A DNA stretch of 64,000 bases from Gp1-AA145 sp963757135 (GTDB lineage: Bacteria; Acidobacteriota; Terriglobia; Terriglobales; Acidobacteriaceae), in NCBI GenBank assembly GCA_963757135.1, contig CAVWQE010000006.1:496001-560000 (forward strand), given 5' to 3'. Shown in pieces: positions 55,563 through 64,000 of the stretch. Every line of letters begins with the position of its first letter. Positions within the stretch are counted from its first letter, which is position 1. Under the pieces are notes generated by a model. The model had not been told where the DNA came from. It saw only the letters and a list, made by a program, of their open reading frames with translations, and searched no databases. The translations under genes were made by a program, and so were the position numbers.

Positions 55563-55697
55563 ATGAAACGTGCGGTCAGGACTGCGGTCCTGGTGGTAGC
55601 CGTTGCATGCACCTGTTTGGCTGTAGCCAAACCAATTTCTACTACTACGAGTGACGCACCCATGCCACTCTGCGGTGGTAGAGTTTGCACCAAATAA
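55563..55697 (+). CDS. 44-residue secreted Cys-containing peptide
   Basis: ATG 55563 is preceded by TAAGGAGAATTACCC, an excellent Shine-Dalgarno. The product begins MKRAVRTAVLVVAVACTCLA, a signal peptide, then VAKPISTTTSDAP and ends MPLCGGRVCTK with two cysteines four residues apart. A hairpin and a strong terminator follow at 55730-55770. Such a complete expression unit around so short a frame makes it a likely gene. The function is unknown; short signal-like or redox-active peptides are possible. Confidence 0.7.
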   Translation: MKRAVRTAVLVVAVACTCLAVAKPISTTTSDAPMPLCGGRVCTK

Positions 55698-55729
55698 CTT
55701 GAAGCAACGATTTGCTTCAGCAACTTCAC

Positions 55730-55770
55730 GGGCCTAGGATTGCGAGAGCAGTCCGGGCCCTCTTTTCTTT
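55730..55770 (+). terminator. Rho-independent terminator after the 44-aa peptide gene
   Basis: GGGCC (55730-55734) pairs with GGCCC (55756-55760), and GGATTGC (55737-55743) with GCAGTCC (55748-55754) around GAGA, followed by TCTTTTCTTT. A smaller GAAGCAA/TTGCTTC hairpin precedes it. Confidence 0.85.
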
Positions 55771-55806
55771 GGCGTGAATTCAGCCAGCAGCAAGGGATTG
55801 GAGTTT

Positions 55807-58002
55807 TTAAGCGGCTGCCTTCTCTCCCAGCAACATTTTCTCCAACTGCTCAAGGCTGTGTACCGGAGGTTTACAAGACCCACCCGAGCACACAATAGCT
55901 GACGTCTTTTTCTGCTTCACCGCGGGAAGATGGGGAACTGTTGCCGCCAAGGAAGGCGGCAAATTTGACTCTACCGCCTGACTGAAGGTGAGCCTGAATA
56001 CCGATCTTCCTACCTGTCGAGACGTACTGGCGCGGGCGTAAAGTTCGTCCGCCAAGGCGTCCTCGCCGATTATGACGATTTCGCTCTGCGAAACATCAAA
56101 CCCAGTAGCCGCTAGGCCGTAAGTTGCGGCAAATATCCCATATTGGGCCGCGGCTCCGGTCAGGAGTTCCAAAGTCTTCTTCGCTTTGTGGCGATACGCC
56201 TGTTCGCTCGTGAAGGCGTGCATTCTGATCAGTGCAATGGCCGCCATCGGATTGCCGGCCGGAGTCGGCGAATCCTGAAATGGCTTGCGCTTTGTCGCCA
56301 GGACTCCCAAAGGAGTGTCGCTGGAAGGCGAATCGAAGAAGCCGCCGGCGTCGGTGTCATAAAAACGATCGATCATCTGGTCGGCAATTTTCTTTGCGAT
56401 GCGGAAGTAGCTGATGTCCGAGGTCGTTTCATAGGCGTCAAGACAAGCAATGACGGTGGACGCGTAGTCGTCAAGGAAGCCAGCGTTCTCGCGCTTGCCC
56501 CCTTCACCTTCGGAGTAGGCAACAACGTGGCCCAATCCTCTCTCCGGATTCCAAGCGGTTGAAATGATGCGATCAAGCGAACGGAGAGCAAAACGGCGGG
56601 CTTCGTCGAGGTGCAGTGTTCGCGCAGCTTCCAAGTAAGCGGACACAAAAAGCGCGTTCCAACTGACATAAACCGTCTTATCTACGAAGGGGGTTTGCCG
56701 CTTCAGACGCGAAGCATACATTTTCTGCTTGGCCGATTGCAGAAGTTCCTGAACGCGCTCGGGCGACAGCTTCATTCGGGTGGCGATCTCCGCAACCGGA
56801 GCGCGCCGGTACAGGACATTCTTCGCGGGATTGTGGTGCATCTCGCCGATTTCATTGATGTCGTAGTACAGGGCCGCAACCTGCGCCTCTTCTTCGGAGA
56901 GAACTGCTTTGGCTTCGTCGAGTGTCCAGGTGAAATAGTCGCCATCGTCGTCGAGCGAGATGTCGGCGTCCTGAGAGGCATAGAAGCCGCCATGCTCGCG
57001 GTCGCTCAACCATTCGTCGGTCCAGCGGATGATGTCTCGGGCAACGTCTTTGAAAAACTCGGAACCGGTTACCTGATAGGCGTGAACGTAATTCTTGAGC
57101 AGCTCGGAGTTGTCATAGGACATTTTCTCGAAGTGCGGAACAATCCAGCGCTCGTCCACGGAATAGCGGTGAAAACCTCCAGCCAGTTGGTCATAAACCC
57201 CGCCGCGCGCCATCTTTTCAAGGGTCGTGGTAAAGACTTGCTTTAACTGCTCGGCAGTGTAGGGACGGCCCTGCAGGCCCGCCCTACTGTCTACGTGGGG
57301 ACGGGTGCCCTCACCCGTCCTGCGGAGCGGAGCTCCGCGCGAATACTGATCGATCAGCAAATCGATCATCGAAGGATGCGGAAACTTCGGCGCGCTGCCG
57401 AATCCGCCATTTGTTTCGTCGAACATTCGCAGCGCAGCTTCGACGATCTCTTCGATTATTTTGGGCGAGAACTCTCCGGTCTTTCCGCTCATCGACTCCG
57501 AGCTGGCGATCGCGCCTTCAACCATTTTCGCCTGCTCAGTGACGTCGCTGTTTTTGTTCTGGTGAGCGTCAGAGATTGCCAGCAGCACGCGCTTAAAGCT
57601 CGGCCGGCCATAGTGATCGTCCGGCGGAAAATATGTTCCACCGTAAAACGGCTTGCCCTCGGAAGTGAGAAAAGCCGTCAGCGGCCAGCCACCCTGCCCG
57701 CTGATGGCCTGGATCGCCACCTGGTAGCGGCTGTCGATGTCGGGGCGCTCGTCGCGGTCAACCTTGATAGCGATGAATCGCTCGTTCACGATCTGGGCGA
57801 TTTCAGGATCTTCGTAAGACTCGCGGTCCATGACGTGGCACCAGTGGCACCACACCGCGCCGATATCGAGCAAGATCGGCTTCTTCTCGCGCTTCGCGGC
57901 TGCAAACGCTTCCTCGCCCCACTCATGCCAGCGCACCGGCTGGTGCATAGCCGAGCGAAGGTAGGAGGAAGAGGCGTTAGAGAGGGAGTTATGGGGTGCC
58001 AT
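55807..58002 (-). CDS. DUF255/YyaL-type thioredoxin-fold protein with a repeat-derived insert
   Basis: 731 residues. The N-terminal thioredoxin-like domain has the Cys-His-Trp-Cys site (Cys52, Cys55 in AVWCHWCHVMDRESYEDPEI) and WPLTAFLTSEGKPFYGGTYF. The rest is the (alpha/alpha)-type glycosidase-like region (GGFGSAPKFPHP, GGFHRYSVDERW, FYASQDADI, NPMAAIALIRMH). Residues about 222-252 (RGAPLRRTGEGTRPHVDSRA and on) are an extra loop whose DNA (57258-57341) is a string of dispersed hairpin repeats inserted in frame. The family (SSP411/YyaL) is widespread with unknown function; a cysteine-based catalytic role is possible. Confidence 0.9.
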   Translation of the reverse strand: MAPHNSLSNASSSYLRSAMHQPVRWHEWGEEAFAAAKREKKPILLDIGAVWCHWCHVMDRESYEDPEIAQIVNERFIAIKVDRDERPDIDSRYQVAIQAISGQGGWPLTAFLTSEGKPFYGGTYFPPDDHYGRPSFKRVLLAISDAHQNKNSDVTEQAKMVEGAIASSESMSGKTGEFSPKIIEEIVEAALRMFDETNGGFGSAPKFPHPSMIDLLIDQYSRGAPLRRTGEGTRPHVDSRAGLQGRPYTAEQLKQVFTTTLEKMARGGVYDQLAGGFHRYSVDERWIVPHFEKMSYDNSELLKNYVHAYQVTGSEFFKDVARDIIRWTDEWLSDREHGGFYASQDADISLDDDGDYFTWTLDEAKAVLSEEEAQVAALYYDINEIGEMHHNPAKNVLYRRAPVAEIATRMKLSPERVQELLQSAKQKMYASRLKRQTPFVDKTVYVSWNALFVSAYLEAARTLHLDEARRFALRSLDRIISTAWNPERGLGHVVAYSEGEGGKRENAGFLDDYASTVIACLDAYETTSDISYFRIAKKIADQMIDRFYDTDAGGFFDSPSSDTPLGVLATKRKPFQDSPTPAGNPMAAIALIRMHAFTSEQAYRHKAKKTLELLTGAAAQYGIFAATYGLAATGFDVSQSEIVIIGEDALADELYARASTSRQVGRSVFRLTFSQAVESNLPPSLAATVPHLPAVKQKKTSAIVCSGGSCKPPVHSLEQLEKMLLGEKAAA

Positions 58003-58022
58003 AAGTCAAGTCTACGCGGACA

Positions 58023-58346
58023 CTAGCGCGCCGTCAGCGCATCGAGCCTTGCCAGGGTATCGGGATACCGCCGCACCAACAAAACTAGAGCGGCCGCCTG
58101 AGGATTAGGCTTGGCGCGGCCCTGCTCCCATTTTTCGAGGGTTCGCTCGTTGATGCGCAATTTTCGCGCGAAAACTGCACGCGAACAACGGAGCTTCTTG
58201 CGGGTGTCGCGAATAACCTTGGAATCCACCTTGGGAAGGGGCGAGACTTCAACCTTGTAACTGCGAAGCGTGAGTTTGCCTTCGTGATGGTGCTTCAGTT
58301 CGGAGACACCCTCCATTAGTTCAGAAAAAATATTCCTCTTAGCCAC
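58023..58346 (-). CDS. HigA/MqsA-like antitoxin-type HTH regulator
   Basis: 107 residues from GTG 58346 (MAKRNIFSELMEGVSELKHH), which follows GGGGAGAGGACGTA; longer upstream frames are not supported. The N-terminal part (EGKLTLRSYKVE) and the Xre-type helix-turn-helix (LRCSRAVFARKLRINERTLE, then KWEQGRAKPNPQAA) fit the antitoxin group that partners RelE/HigB toxins. No toxin gene is seen on either side, so it may be an orphan. It lies between the DUF4126 gene and a large repeat-inserted gene on the same strand. Confidence 0.8.
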   Translation of the reverse strand: MAKRNIFSELMEGVSELKHHHEGKLTLRSYKVEVSPLPKVDSKVIRDTRKKLRCSRAVFARKLRINERTLEKWEQGRAKPNPQAAALVLLVRRYPDTLARLDALTAR

Positions 58347-58382
58347 TACGTCCTCTCCCCGATCGCTTTCCTCTACCATCAT

Positions 58383-58420
58383 CCCACCCTGTCGCTCAAA
58401 GGCAGAGCGACAAGGGTGGG
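58383..58420. repeat. CCCACCC/GGGTGGG hairpin repeat
   Basis: CCCACCCTGTCGCTC (58383-58397) pairs with GAGCGACAAGGGTGGG (58405-58420) with one bulged A. It lies between the HigA-like gene and the DUF4126 gene. Similar stems occur at 25391, 30851 and 31892. Confidence 0.85.
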
Positions 58421-58429
58421 GCAACCGTA

Positions 58430-59035
58430 TTAAGTTTTGATTTCAAGGACCCTCTCCGCTCCTCTAAACAGCGCCTTTAGCGCGAGAATCACCCAGCGGA
58501 TCAGGGCAAAGATAATCACCAGCATCACGACAACAATCGTTGCCGCCGCGTAAGGATGGCGCGTGGCGAACCAGGTCAGAGAGATCGCCACCGCGTCTTC
58601 GCCGAGGCTCAATCCGATATTCGAAAGCGGTTCAGGAGAAGGCGTGACCGCCGCGCGCACTGAAGTTTTGGCACCGTGCGCGGCGAGTGCGATCAGTCCG
58701 CCGACGATAGTCGCAAGTAGCTGCTTCTCCGGCGAGAGATGCGAAGTGGCGGCGTAGGCCAGCACGGCCGCAATTGGCACGCGAATGAACGTGTGCAGTG
58801 CGTTCCAAATGAGGTCGAATGCCGGGACCTTGTCGGCGAAAAACTCAATCGCGAACAGCACCGCGCTCGCCGCGATGATCCACCAGCTATCGAGCAGGTG
58901 AAGTTGCGCTGGAAGATGCACGAACCCAAAGTGTCCCAGCAGACCGAGCGTGCCGATGGTGGCATAGACGTTTAGCCCTGCTGCAAAGCTGACTGCGACA
59001 AGGAGGGCCGCGATCTCGTTCGGCGGTAAGGTCAC
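58430..59035 (-). CDS. DUF4126 membrane protein
   Basis: 201 residues from GTG 59035 (VTLPPNEIAALLVAVSFAAG). Five or more hydrophobic helices are seen, with family marks LNVYATIGTLGLLGHFGFVH, FFADKVPAFDLIWNALHTFI, LLATIVGGLIALAAHGAKTS and SNIGLSLGEDAVAISLTWFA. DUF4126 members are integral membrane proteins of unknown function. The gene begins close to galE on the same strand (44-base gap). Confidence 0.88.
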   Translation of the reverse strand: MTLPPNEIAALLVAVSFAAGLNVYATIGTLGLLGHFGFVHLPAQLHLLDSWWIIAASAVLFAIEFFADKVPAFDLIWNALHTFIRVPIAAVLAYAATSHLSPEKQLLATIVGGLIALAAHGAKTSVRAAVTPSPEPLSNIGLSLGEDAVAISLTWFATRHPYAAATIVVVMLVIIFALIRWVILALKALFRGAERVLEIKT

Positions 59036-59078
59036 GCCTACAGAATAAGCTCTCCGGGCCCTGCGTTTCGGCCAAGGA

Positions 59079-60053
<975 letters not shown>

Positions 60054-60124
60054 GGTGTCTCCTGGAATTCAGGTTGATGATAATCGAGAACGGGCCGGAA
60101 CGTGGTGGTGACCGGCCGTGCCAG

Positions 60125-60538
60125 CTATTGTGCGTCGGCGGCGGTACAGTGTTTCGCAACTAGACGAACGTCCTTGTCGATATTCTTCACCTGCAAAGGC
60201 ACGCCATCCATTCCATGCACAGTGTCGGACGGATTGCTGCCTGACTTCTCGGGCCGCACGCCGGTCTTGACGCTGCCTGGCTTGATGTCGCCCGTTACCT
60301 CGACTTCCTTGCGCAGATAGCTTTGAAGCTTGTTGCCAACTCCCTGGAGGGCATACACGATCCCGGTCTTGTCTGCGATCAGGATGTAGTTCTGCCGCTC
60401 GCTGCGCACACATCCTCGAACCGTAATTGTGCTCGAGTCATTCTCAGGCGGCGCAACGGACTGCCGTGCTGGACTTTGCGCGAACACTGCCGGCACGATA
60501 AGCATCATCAACGCACCAGTTCTCACAATTGCGTGCAT
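60125..60538 (-). CDS. Small secreted protein with OB-like domain
   Basis: 137 residues. MHAIVRTGALMMLIVPAVFA is a signal peptide. The mature part has a beta-rich OB-like pattern (STITVRGCVRSERQNYILIA, then QSYLRKEVEVTGDIKP) with the GCV turn seen in many acidobacterial DUF-type exported proteins. No family is named with confidence. It is downstream of a porin-like gene on the same strand (24-base gap), so they are possibly co-expressed in the envelope. Confidence 0.75.
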   Translation of the reverse strand: MHAIVRTGALMMLIVPAVFAQSPARQSVAPPENDSSTITVRGCVRSERQNYILIADKTGIVYALQGVGNKLQSYLRKEVEVTGDIKPGSVKTGVRPEKSGSNPSDTVHGMDGVPLQVKNIDKDVRLVAKHCTAADAQ

Positions 60539-60561
60539 ACCATCCTCCGTCAGATATCCAA

Positions 60562-62289
60562 TTAGTAAGTGTAGATCAGGTCAAACTGGAACCGGTTGAG
60601 CCAGGGTTCCTCTTCTCCAATGGTTGAAATCGTGCTTTTTCCGGCCACGGCGGGGTTGCTGATAAACCCTCCCCAGTTGTTGTAAAGGGCGGCGTTGTTC
60701 TCGAGGTAAGTGTTCAGGGTGCGCCCGCGCCACCAGGTGAAGCCGGCCTGAGTGTTGGAGCGGAGTTTCCAGTTCGCGTAAACCCGGTTCTGGATGATGT
60801 TGGTGGGCGCGCGCTGATCGCTTTCGCCAATCGTGGCCAGCGTCGAATCCTGTTCCTGGCGATACCAGGCGTACCCGAACTGAAGATCGTGCTTTCTGAC
60901 GAGCTCTCCGAGGCTTATATCGCCGCCGTAGTACTTATTCTGGCTGCCCAGGTTCGTGAGTACGGGATTACCGCTTGCGGCCGAGAGAGGATGCGCCGCC
61001 GCATCGAGATTCTCTTCAAATTCCAAAAGCAGATTGACCGGAAATCGGGCTGCGCCGGTCGCGATCTGGTTGTTCAGGATGAGGTCGGCTATGTCGAATC
61101 CCGAGCGGAAGTGGGGTTTGCCGGCAGCGTCGATGTATGTGCTGTTAGTCATGCCGTTCGGAGCAAAAGCGCAAGGCGCGAACTTGGGCAGATTGCCGAC
61201 GGCCGAACAGCCTTGGCCTTCGCCAGTTATGGGGAATGGTCCGGCTGTACTCGATCCAGTCGTGGTCGCGCCCACTTCAAACGCACTGGCTTGCAGCAGA
61301 GTATCTACATTGTTCCAGTGCTGGTTCAAGAAGGACGCAGTCACCGACCACGGACCTACTTTCAGTCTTGCCTGCGCCTGCGCGCCCAGAACGTAGGAAT
61401 CCTGCCCGGTGGAGCTTTCGGTGTAGAGCAACTCCATTGCCTGAACCGTGAGGTTCTGAATGAAACCGCTGTAATTAAACGAGACCTTCTGATCGAAACC
61501 TTCGGGATTGAGGTCGGGATCGCCGGTCGCCGAGGTGCGTTGCCACTGATATGCGAATTTTCCCGCGGTGAGCGACAGCCAACTGTGGGCGACGGGATTG
61601 TAAGTGATAAATCCCCGGTCAAGCGCGATGGTCTTGCGGTCGAAGGCATTGGTCAAGGTCTCGTTCGTGGTGGTTGGATCGCCTTGAGAGCCCGTGGCAA
61701 TCGCGATTCCGCCGACGAAATCTTCGTTCAACTGGCCATCCAGCCCAAGGCGGACGCGGACGCGCGCACGATTGCGGTCCTGAGTTCCATCTTGTGTGTA
61801 ATTTTCGCCGCGAACCCGAATGTCGCCGGACAGACGGAACCGGCCCATCAGGGCCTGCAGCGTTTCTACCTGCGCCTGCTCATCTTTTGTCTGTTTCTGG
61901 AGCAAGGTCGCCGCGGAGTTTGCTGTCGCTGCCGCGGTGGATGCGTCTGCGGCAGCTTGCTGCGCCTGAGTGGCAGACTGTTGCGCCTGCACAGCGGTGG
62001 CTTGCGCCTGATCGGCGCCACCTTGCAGCGTCTGTGCGTTGGCGTTGGCTTGCTGCACTGAGTCGAGCACCTGGTGCAACTGATCCTGCAATTGCTGCAT
62101 TTGCCGGCTCTGGGCTTCGATCTGTTTCTGTTGAGCTTCGACCAGCTCGCGCAGTGACTGCACGTCTTGTTGTGAGGCAGCCGGAGCGGCGTTGCTCGAA
62201 TGTTTCTTTCTAAATGGACTCGAGGTCTGCGCAAAAAGAGTGGCAGACAAAATAGTCATAATGGTTATCCAACGGAAGTTTGTTTTCAT
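60562..62289 (-). CDS. Putative outer-membrane porin with coiled-coil N-terminus
   Basis: 575 residues from ATG 62289 (MKTNFRWITIMTILSATLFA), which follows TAGGAGCG; a longer frame to 62331 is not needed. After the signal peptide there is a Gln/Ala-rich coiled coil (DVQSLRELVEAQQKQIEAQS, then AQQAAADASTAAATANSAAT) and a beta-barrel of alternating strands (FRLSGDIRVRGENYTQDGTQ, RVRVRLGLDGQLNEDFVGGI) ending in NRFQFDLIYTY with a terminal aromatic. This matches 'putative porin' proteins of Acidobacteria and Bacteroidetes. Substrate unknown. An ABC importer operon lies upstream on the same strand. Confidence 0.88.
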   Translation of the reverse strand: MKTNFRWITIMTILSATLFAQTSSPFRKKHSSNAAPAASQQDVQSLRELVEAQQKQIEAQSRQMQQLQDQLHQVLDSVQQANANAQTLQGGADQAQATAVQAQQSATQAQQAAADASTAAATANSAATLLQKQTKDEQAQVETLQALMGRFRLSGDIRVRGENYTQDGTQDRNRARVRVRLGLDGQLNEDFVGGIAIATGSQGDPTTTNETLTNAFDRKTIALDRGFITYNPVAHSWLSLTAGKFAYQWQRTSATGDPDLNPEGFDQKVSFNYSGFIQNLTVQAMELLYTESSTGQDSYVLGAQAQARLKVGPWSVTASFLNQHWNNVDTLLQASAFEVGATTTGSSTAGPFPITGEGQGCSAVGNLPKFAPCAFAPNGMTNSTYIDAAGKPHFRSGFDIADLILNNQIATGAARFPVNLLLEFEENLDAAAHPLSAASGNPVLTNLGSQNKYYGGDISLGELVRKHDLQFGYAWYRQEQDSTLATIGESDQRAPTNIIQNRVYANWKLRSNTQAGFTWWRGRTLNTYLENNAALYNNWGGFISNPAVAGKSTISTIGEEEPWLNRFQFDLIYTY

Positions 62290-62417
62290 CGCTCCTACTC
62301 TCCTCTGAACCGGGATGGTGCCTGAATTCACTTTAATCTAGTATCTCTACTGACTTAGTAGCCTTTAAAGATACAAATATACCCAAACGCTCGGTCCTCA
62401 CCAAATTGACTAATTAA

Positions 62418-63179
62418 TCACGCCGCCGTGGCCAGACCCCAGCGCTGCTGCAAGCGGCTTTCGATGGTCTTGAACACCAGGCCATCCACCAGGTATCCGA
62501 GACCGATAATGAGAATCATGACGGCGACCACCTGGCTCATATCGTTGAGATCACGGCCCATCATCAGTAATTGGCCGAGGCCAAGAGTCACGAAAATCAT
62601 CTCGCCGGAGATCAGCGAGCGCCAGGCGAACGCCCAGCCCTGCTTCAAGCCGGTGACAATGTAGGGCAGGCTTGCGGGCAGGGTGACATGCCAGAAAAGC
62701 CTGACACCGCGGGCACCCAGGTTCTTCCCTGCCATGCTGTAGATCTTCGGAAGTTGTTTGCGGCCAGTTTCCATGCTGATGGTAACCGACAGCAATGAAC
62801 CCATGACCACGACAAATAAGATTGCCTTTTCCGTAAGCCCAAACCACAACACTGCGATTGGCAACCAGCAGATACTGGGAAGGCTTTGCAGACTGACTAA
62901 CAATCCGCCGACGGTCTGCTCGAGGAATTTATTGCTGGCGACTCCGAGGCCGAGAATCAAACCCAGCACGACGGATATCCCATAGCCGATCAGCATGCGG
63001 CGCATGCTCACGCCGATGGCAATCAAGAAGCTGTGATCGGCGAAGCCGGCCCAAAGGGTCTCGGCCACACCCCACGGAGTCGGAAAAATGTAAGGCGGCC
63101 ACACGCGCAACTTTGCCAGCAGCGCCCAAAGACCAATGAGGGCAGCGTAGAAGAGGACGAGGCTAAGCGCTCGCTTCAT
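62418..63179 (-). CDS. ABC transporter permease, nitrate/sulfonate/taurine type
   Basis: 253 residues from ATG 63179 (MKRALSLVLFYAALIGLWAL), which follows GAGGAG and overlaps the upstream ATPase gene by 17 bases. Six or so helices; the family EAA-like loop is GRKQLPKIYSMAGKNLGARG. PTPWGVAETLWAGFADHSFL and GLKQGWAFAWRSLISGEMIF are typical of SsuC/TauC-type permeases. It forms the membrane channel of an importer for an oxoanion or sulfonate; the substrate cannot be read from this subunit. Confidence 0.92.
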   Translation of the reverse strand: MKRALSLVLFYAALIGLWALLAKLRVWPPYIFPTPWGVAETLWAGFADHSFLIAIGVSMRRMLIGYGISVVLGLILGLGVASNKFLEQTVGGLLVSLQSLPSICWLPIAVLWFGLTEKAILFVVVMGSLLSVTISMETGRKQLPKIYSMAGKNLGARGVRLFWHVTLPASLPYIVTGLKQGWAFAWRSLISGEMIFVTLGLGQLLMMGRDLNDMSQVVAVMILIIGLGYLVDGLVFKTIESRLQQRWGLATAA

Positions 63180-64000
63180 GGCCGTACTCCTCTTCGAGAG
63201 ATTTATTGATCTCTTCCCGCAGGTCATTCAGAATTTCGCGGGCACTGGCCGCGACCGGAACATCTTCCAAATGGCGCGGACGATCCAGGTCAATTCTGTA
63301 CTCCCGCTTTATTTGCCCCGGACGGAATGTCATCAGCACCACGCGATCTCCCAGGCGCACCGCTTCGCGTACGTTGTGCGTTACAAATACAATCGTCCGG
63401 CGGGTTTCAGCCCATATGCGTTCCAGTTCATCGTGCAGCAGATCGCGGGTTTGCGCATCCAGTGCGGCAAAGGGCTCGTCCATGAGCAGGACATCGGGTT
63501 CCGTGGCGAGGGCTCGCGCTAACGCCACACGTTGACGCATCCCTCCGGAAAGTTGGTGCGTGTAGCTTTCGCTGAATTGCTGCAGGTGGACCAGGCGCAA
63601 ATAATCTTTCACTTTGGCTTGACGCTCTCTTTTGGAGACGCCTTTCATCCGCATTCCAAATTCAACATTCTGTGAAACCGTGAGCCACGGGAATAGTCCT
63701 AAGTCCTGAAAGATGAGGATTCGGTCGGTTCCCGGTCCCTGCACCGGTGAGTCGTCCACCAGCACTTCACCCGAGGTCTGCTGATGAAGTCCCGCAATCA
63801 GATGAAGCAGCGTGGATTTTCCGCAGCCCGACGGCCCGACTATGCACAAGAACTCGCCCGGGTGAACCTGCAGGTTGATATTTTCGAGCGCAGTCAATCG
63901 ATCACCGGAATTTGTCGCGTAGCTCAGTGACACATTTTTGAGCGACAGTTTGGGAACTTCCGACGCCCGGTCCCAGTCGGTCGCAATCGCCACCGGCTTG
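63163..64000 (-). CDS. ABC transporter ATP-binding protein, nitrate/sulfonate/taurine type (may extend past window end)
   Basis: At least 276 residues. Walker A GPSGCGKST, Q-loop ILIFQDLGLFPWLTV, signature LSGGMRQRVALARALA, Walker B VLLMDEPFAALD, H-loop VTHNVREAV. This is the SsuB/TauB/NrtD-type ATPase. A GTG at 63993 (MAIATDWDRASEVPKLSLK) is a possible start, but the frame stays open to the window edge, so the true start may lie outside. It is followed by its permease with a 17-base overlap; the substrate-binding protein is not in the window. Confidence 0.92.
   Translation of the reverse strand, partial: KPVAIATDWDRASEVPKLSLKNVSLSYATNSGDRLTALENINLQVHPGEFLCIVGPSGCGKSTLLHLIAGLHQQTSGEVLVDDSPVQGPGTDRILIFQDLGLFPWLTVSQNVEFGMRMKGVSKRERQAKVKDYLRLVHLQQFSESYTHQLSGGMRQRVALARALATEPDVLLMDEPFAALDAQTRDLLHDELERIWAETRRTIVFVTHNVREAVRLGDRVVLMTFRPGQIKREYRIDLDRPRHLEDVPVAASAREILNDLREEINKSLEEEYGHEASA

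Noticed and set aside
60889..62061. 390-residue + strand frame opposite the porin-like gene
   Set aside because: Composition is that of an antisense shadow; the minus-strand protein has a signal peptide, coiled coil and barrel strands.

Overview
The window looks like a chromosomal segment of an Acidobacteriota genome, probably close to the Terriglobales. This is an inference from content: an ASPIC/UnbV-type FG-GAP protein, a DUF3857/transglutaminase/TPR protein, futalosine-route menaquinone genes (mqnA, mqnC), an MlaE/MlaF-like pair, a DUF255 protein, many TTG/GTG starts, and dense dispersed hairpin repeats between genes. No rRNA or single-copy marker in the window fixes the taxonomy.

Layout. 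1-2493: end of a LacI-type regulator and a large FG-GAP/ASPIC protein. 2539-2770: wreck of a transposase. 2820-20132: two tandem genomic islands at a tRNA-Pro(CGG) gene, marked by three nested copies of the tRNA 3' part (45, 70 and 77 nt). Island A (about 2820-10176) carries two small genes, a winged-helix/PD-(D/E)XK-like protein, an IetA/IetS-type AAA-ATPase plus subtilase pair, and a decayed integrase. Island B (about 10177-20055) carries an intact tyrosine recombinase, small unknown genes, an HK97-type major capsid protein, a tape-measure-like protein and a NUMOD4 protein, but no recognisable terminase, portal or protease. It resembles a phage satellite or a reduced prophage.

20265-26461 returns to core-like genes: tRNA-Ala(CGC), the DUF3857 protein, glpX and DUF1810. 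26500-35480 is accessory: an IS481-like element with 14-bp flanking repeats, a lipoprotein, a DUF262 + HEPN gene pair, a secreted ATGQASGK-repeat protein, a broken IS1595-type element, another HEPN-like protein and a nuclease-fold protein, separated by dispersed repeats.

35592-63993 is mostly core: an ABC-F ATPase, vapBC with a clear promoter/operator, mqnA-VTT-mqnC, dprA, a frameshifted four-helix-bundle gene, topA, MlaE/MlaF-like genes, a sigma54 response regulator/histidine kinase pair, a hydrolase, DUF58, a 44-aa secreted peptide gene, the DUF255 protein, galE, a porin-like protein and a nitrate/sulfonate/taurine-type ABC transporter that runs to the window edge.

Most noteworthy are the stacked tRNA-Pro islands (an IetAS-bearing element next to a capsid-bearing element), the DUF262/HEPN pair, several promoters placed so close to their start codons that leaderless translation is likely, and hairpin repeats that have entered two reading frames in frame.
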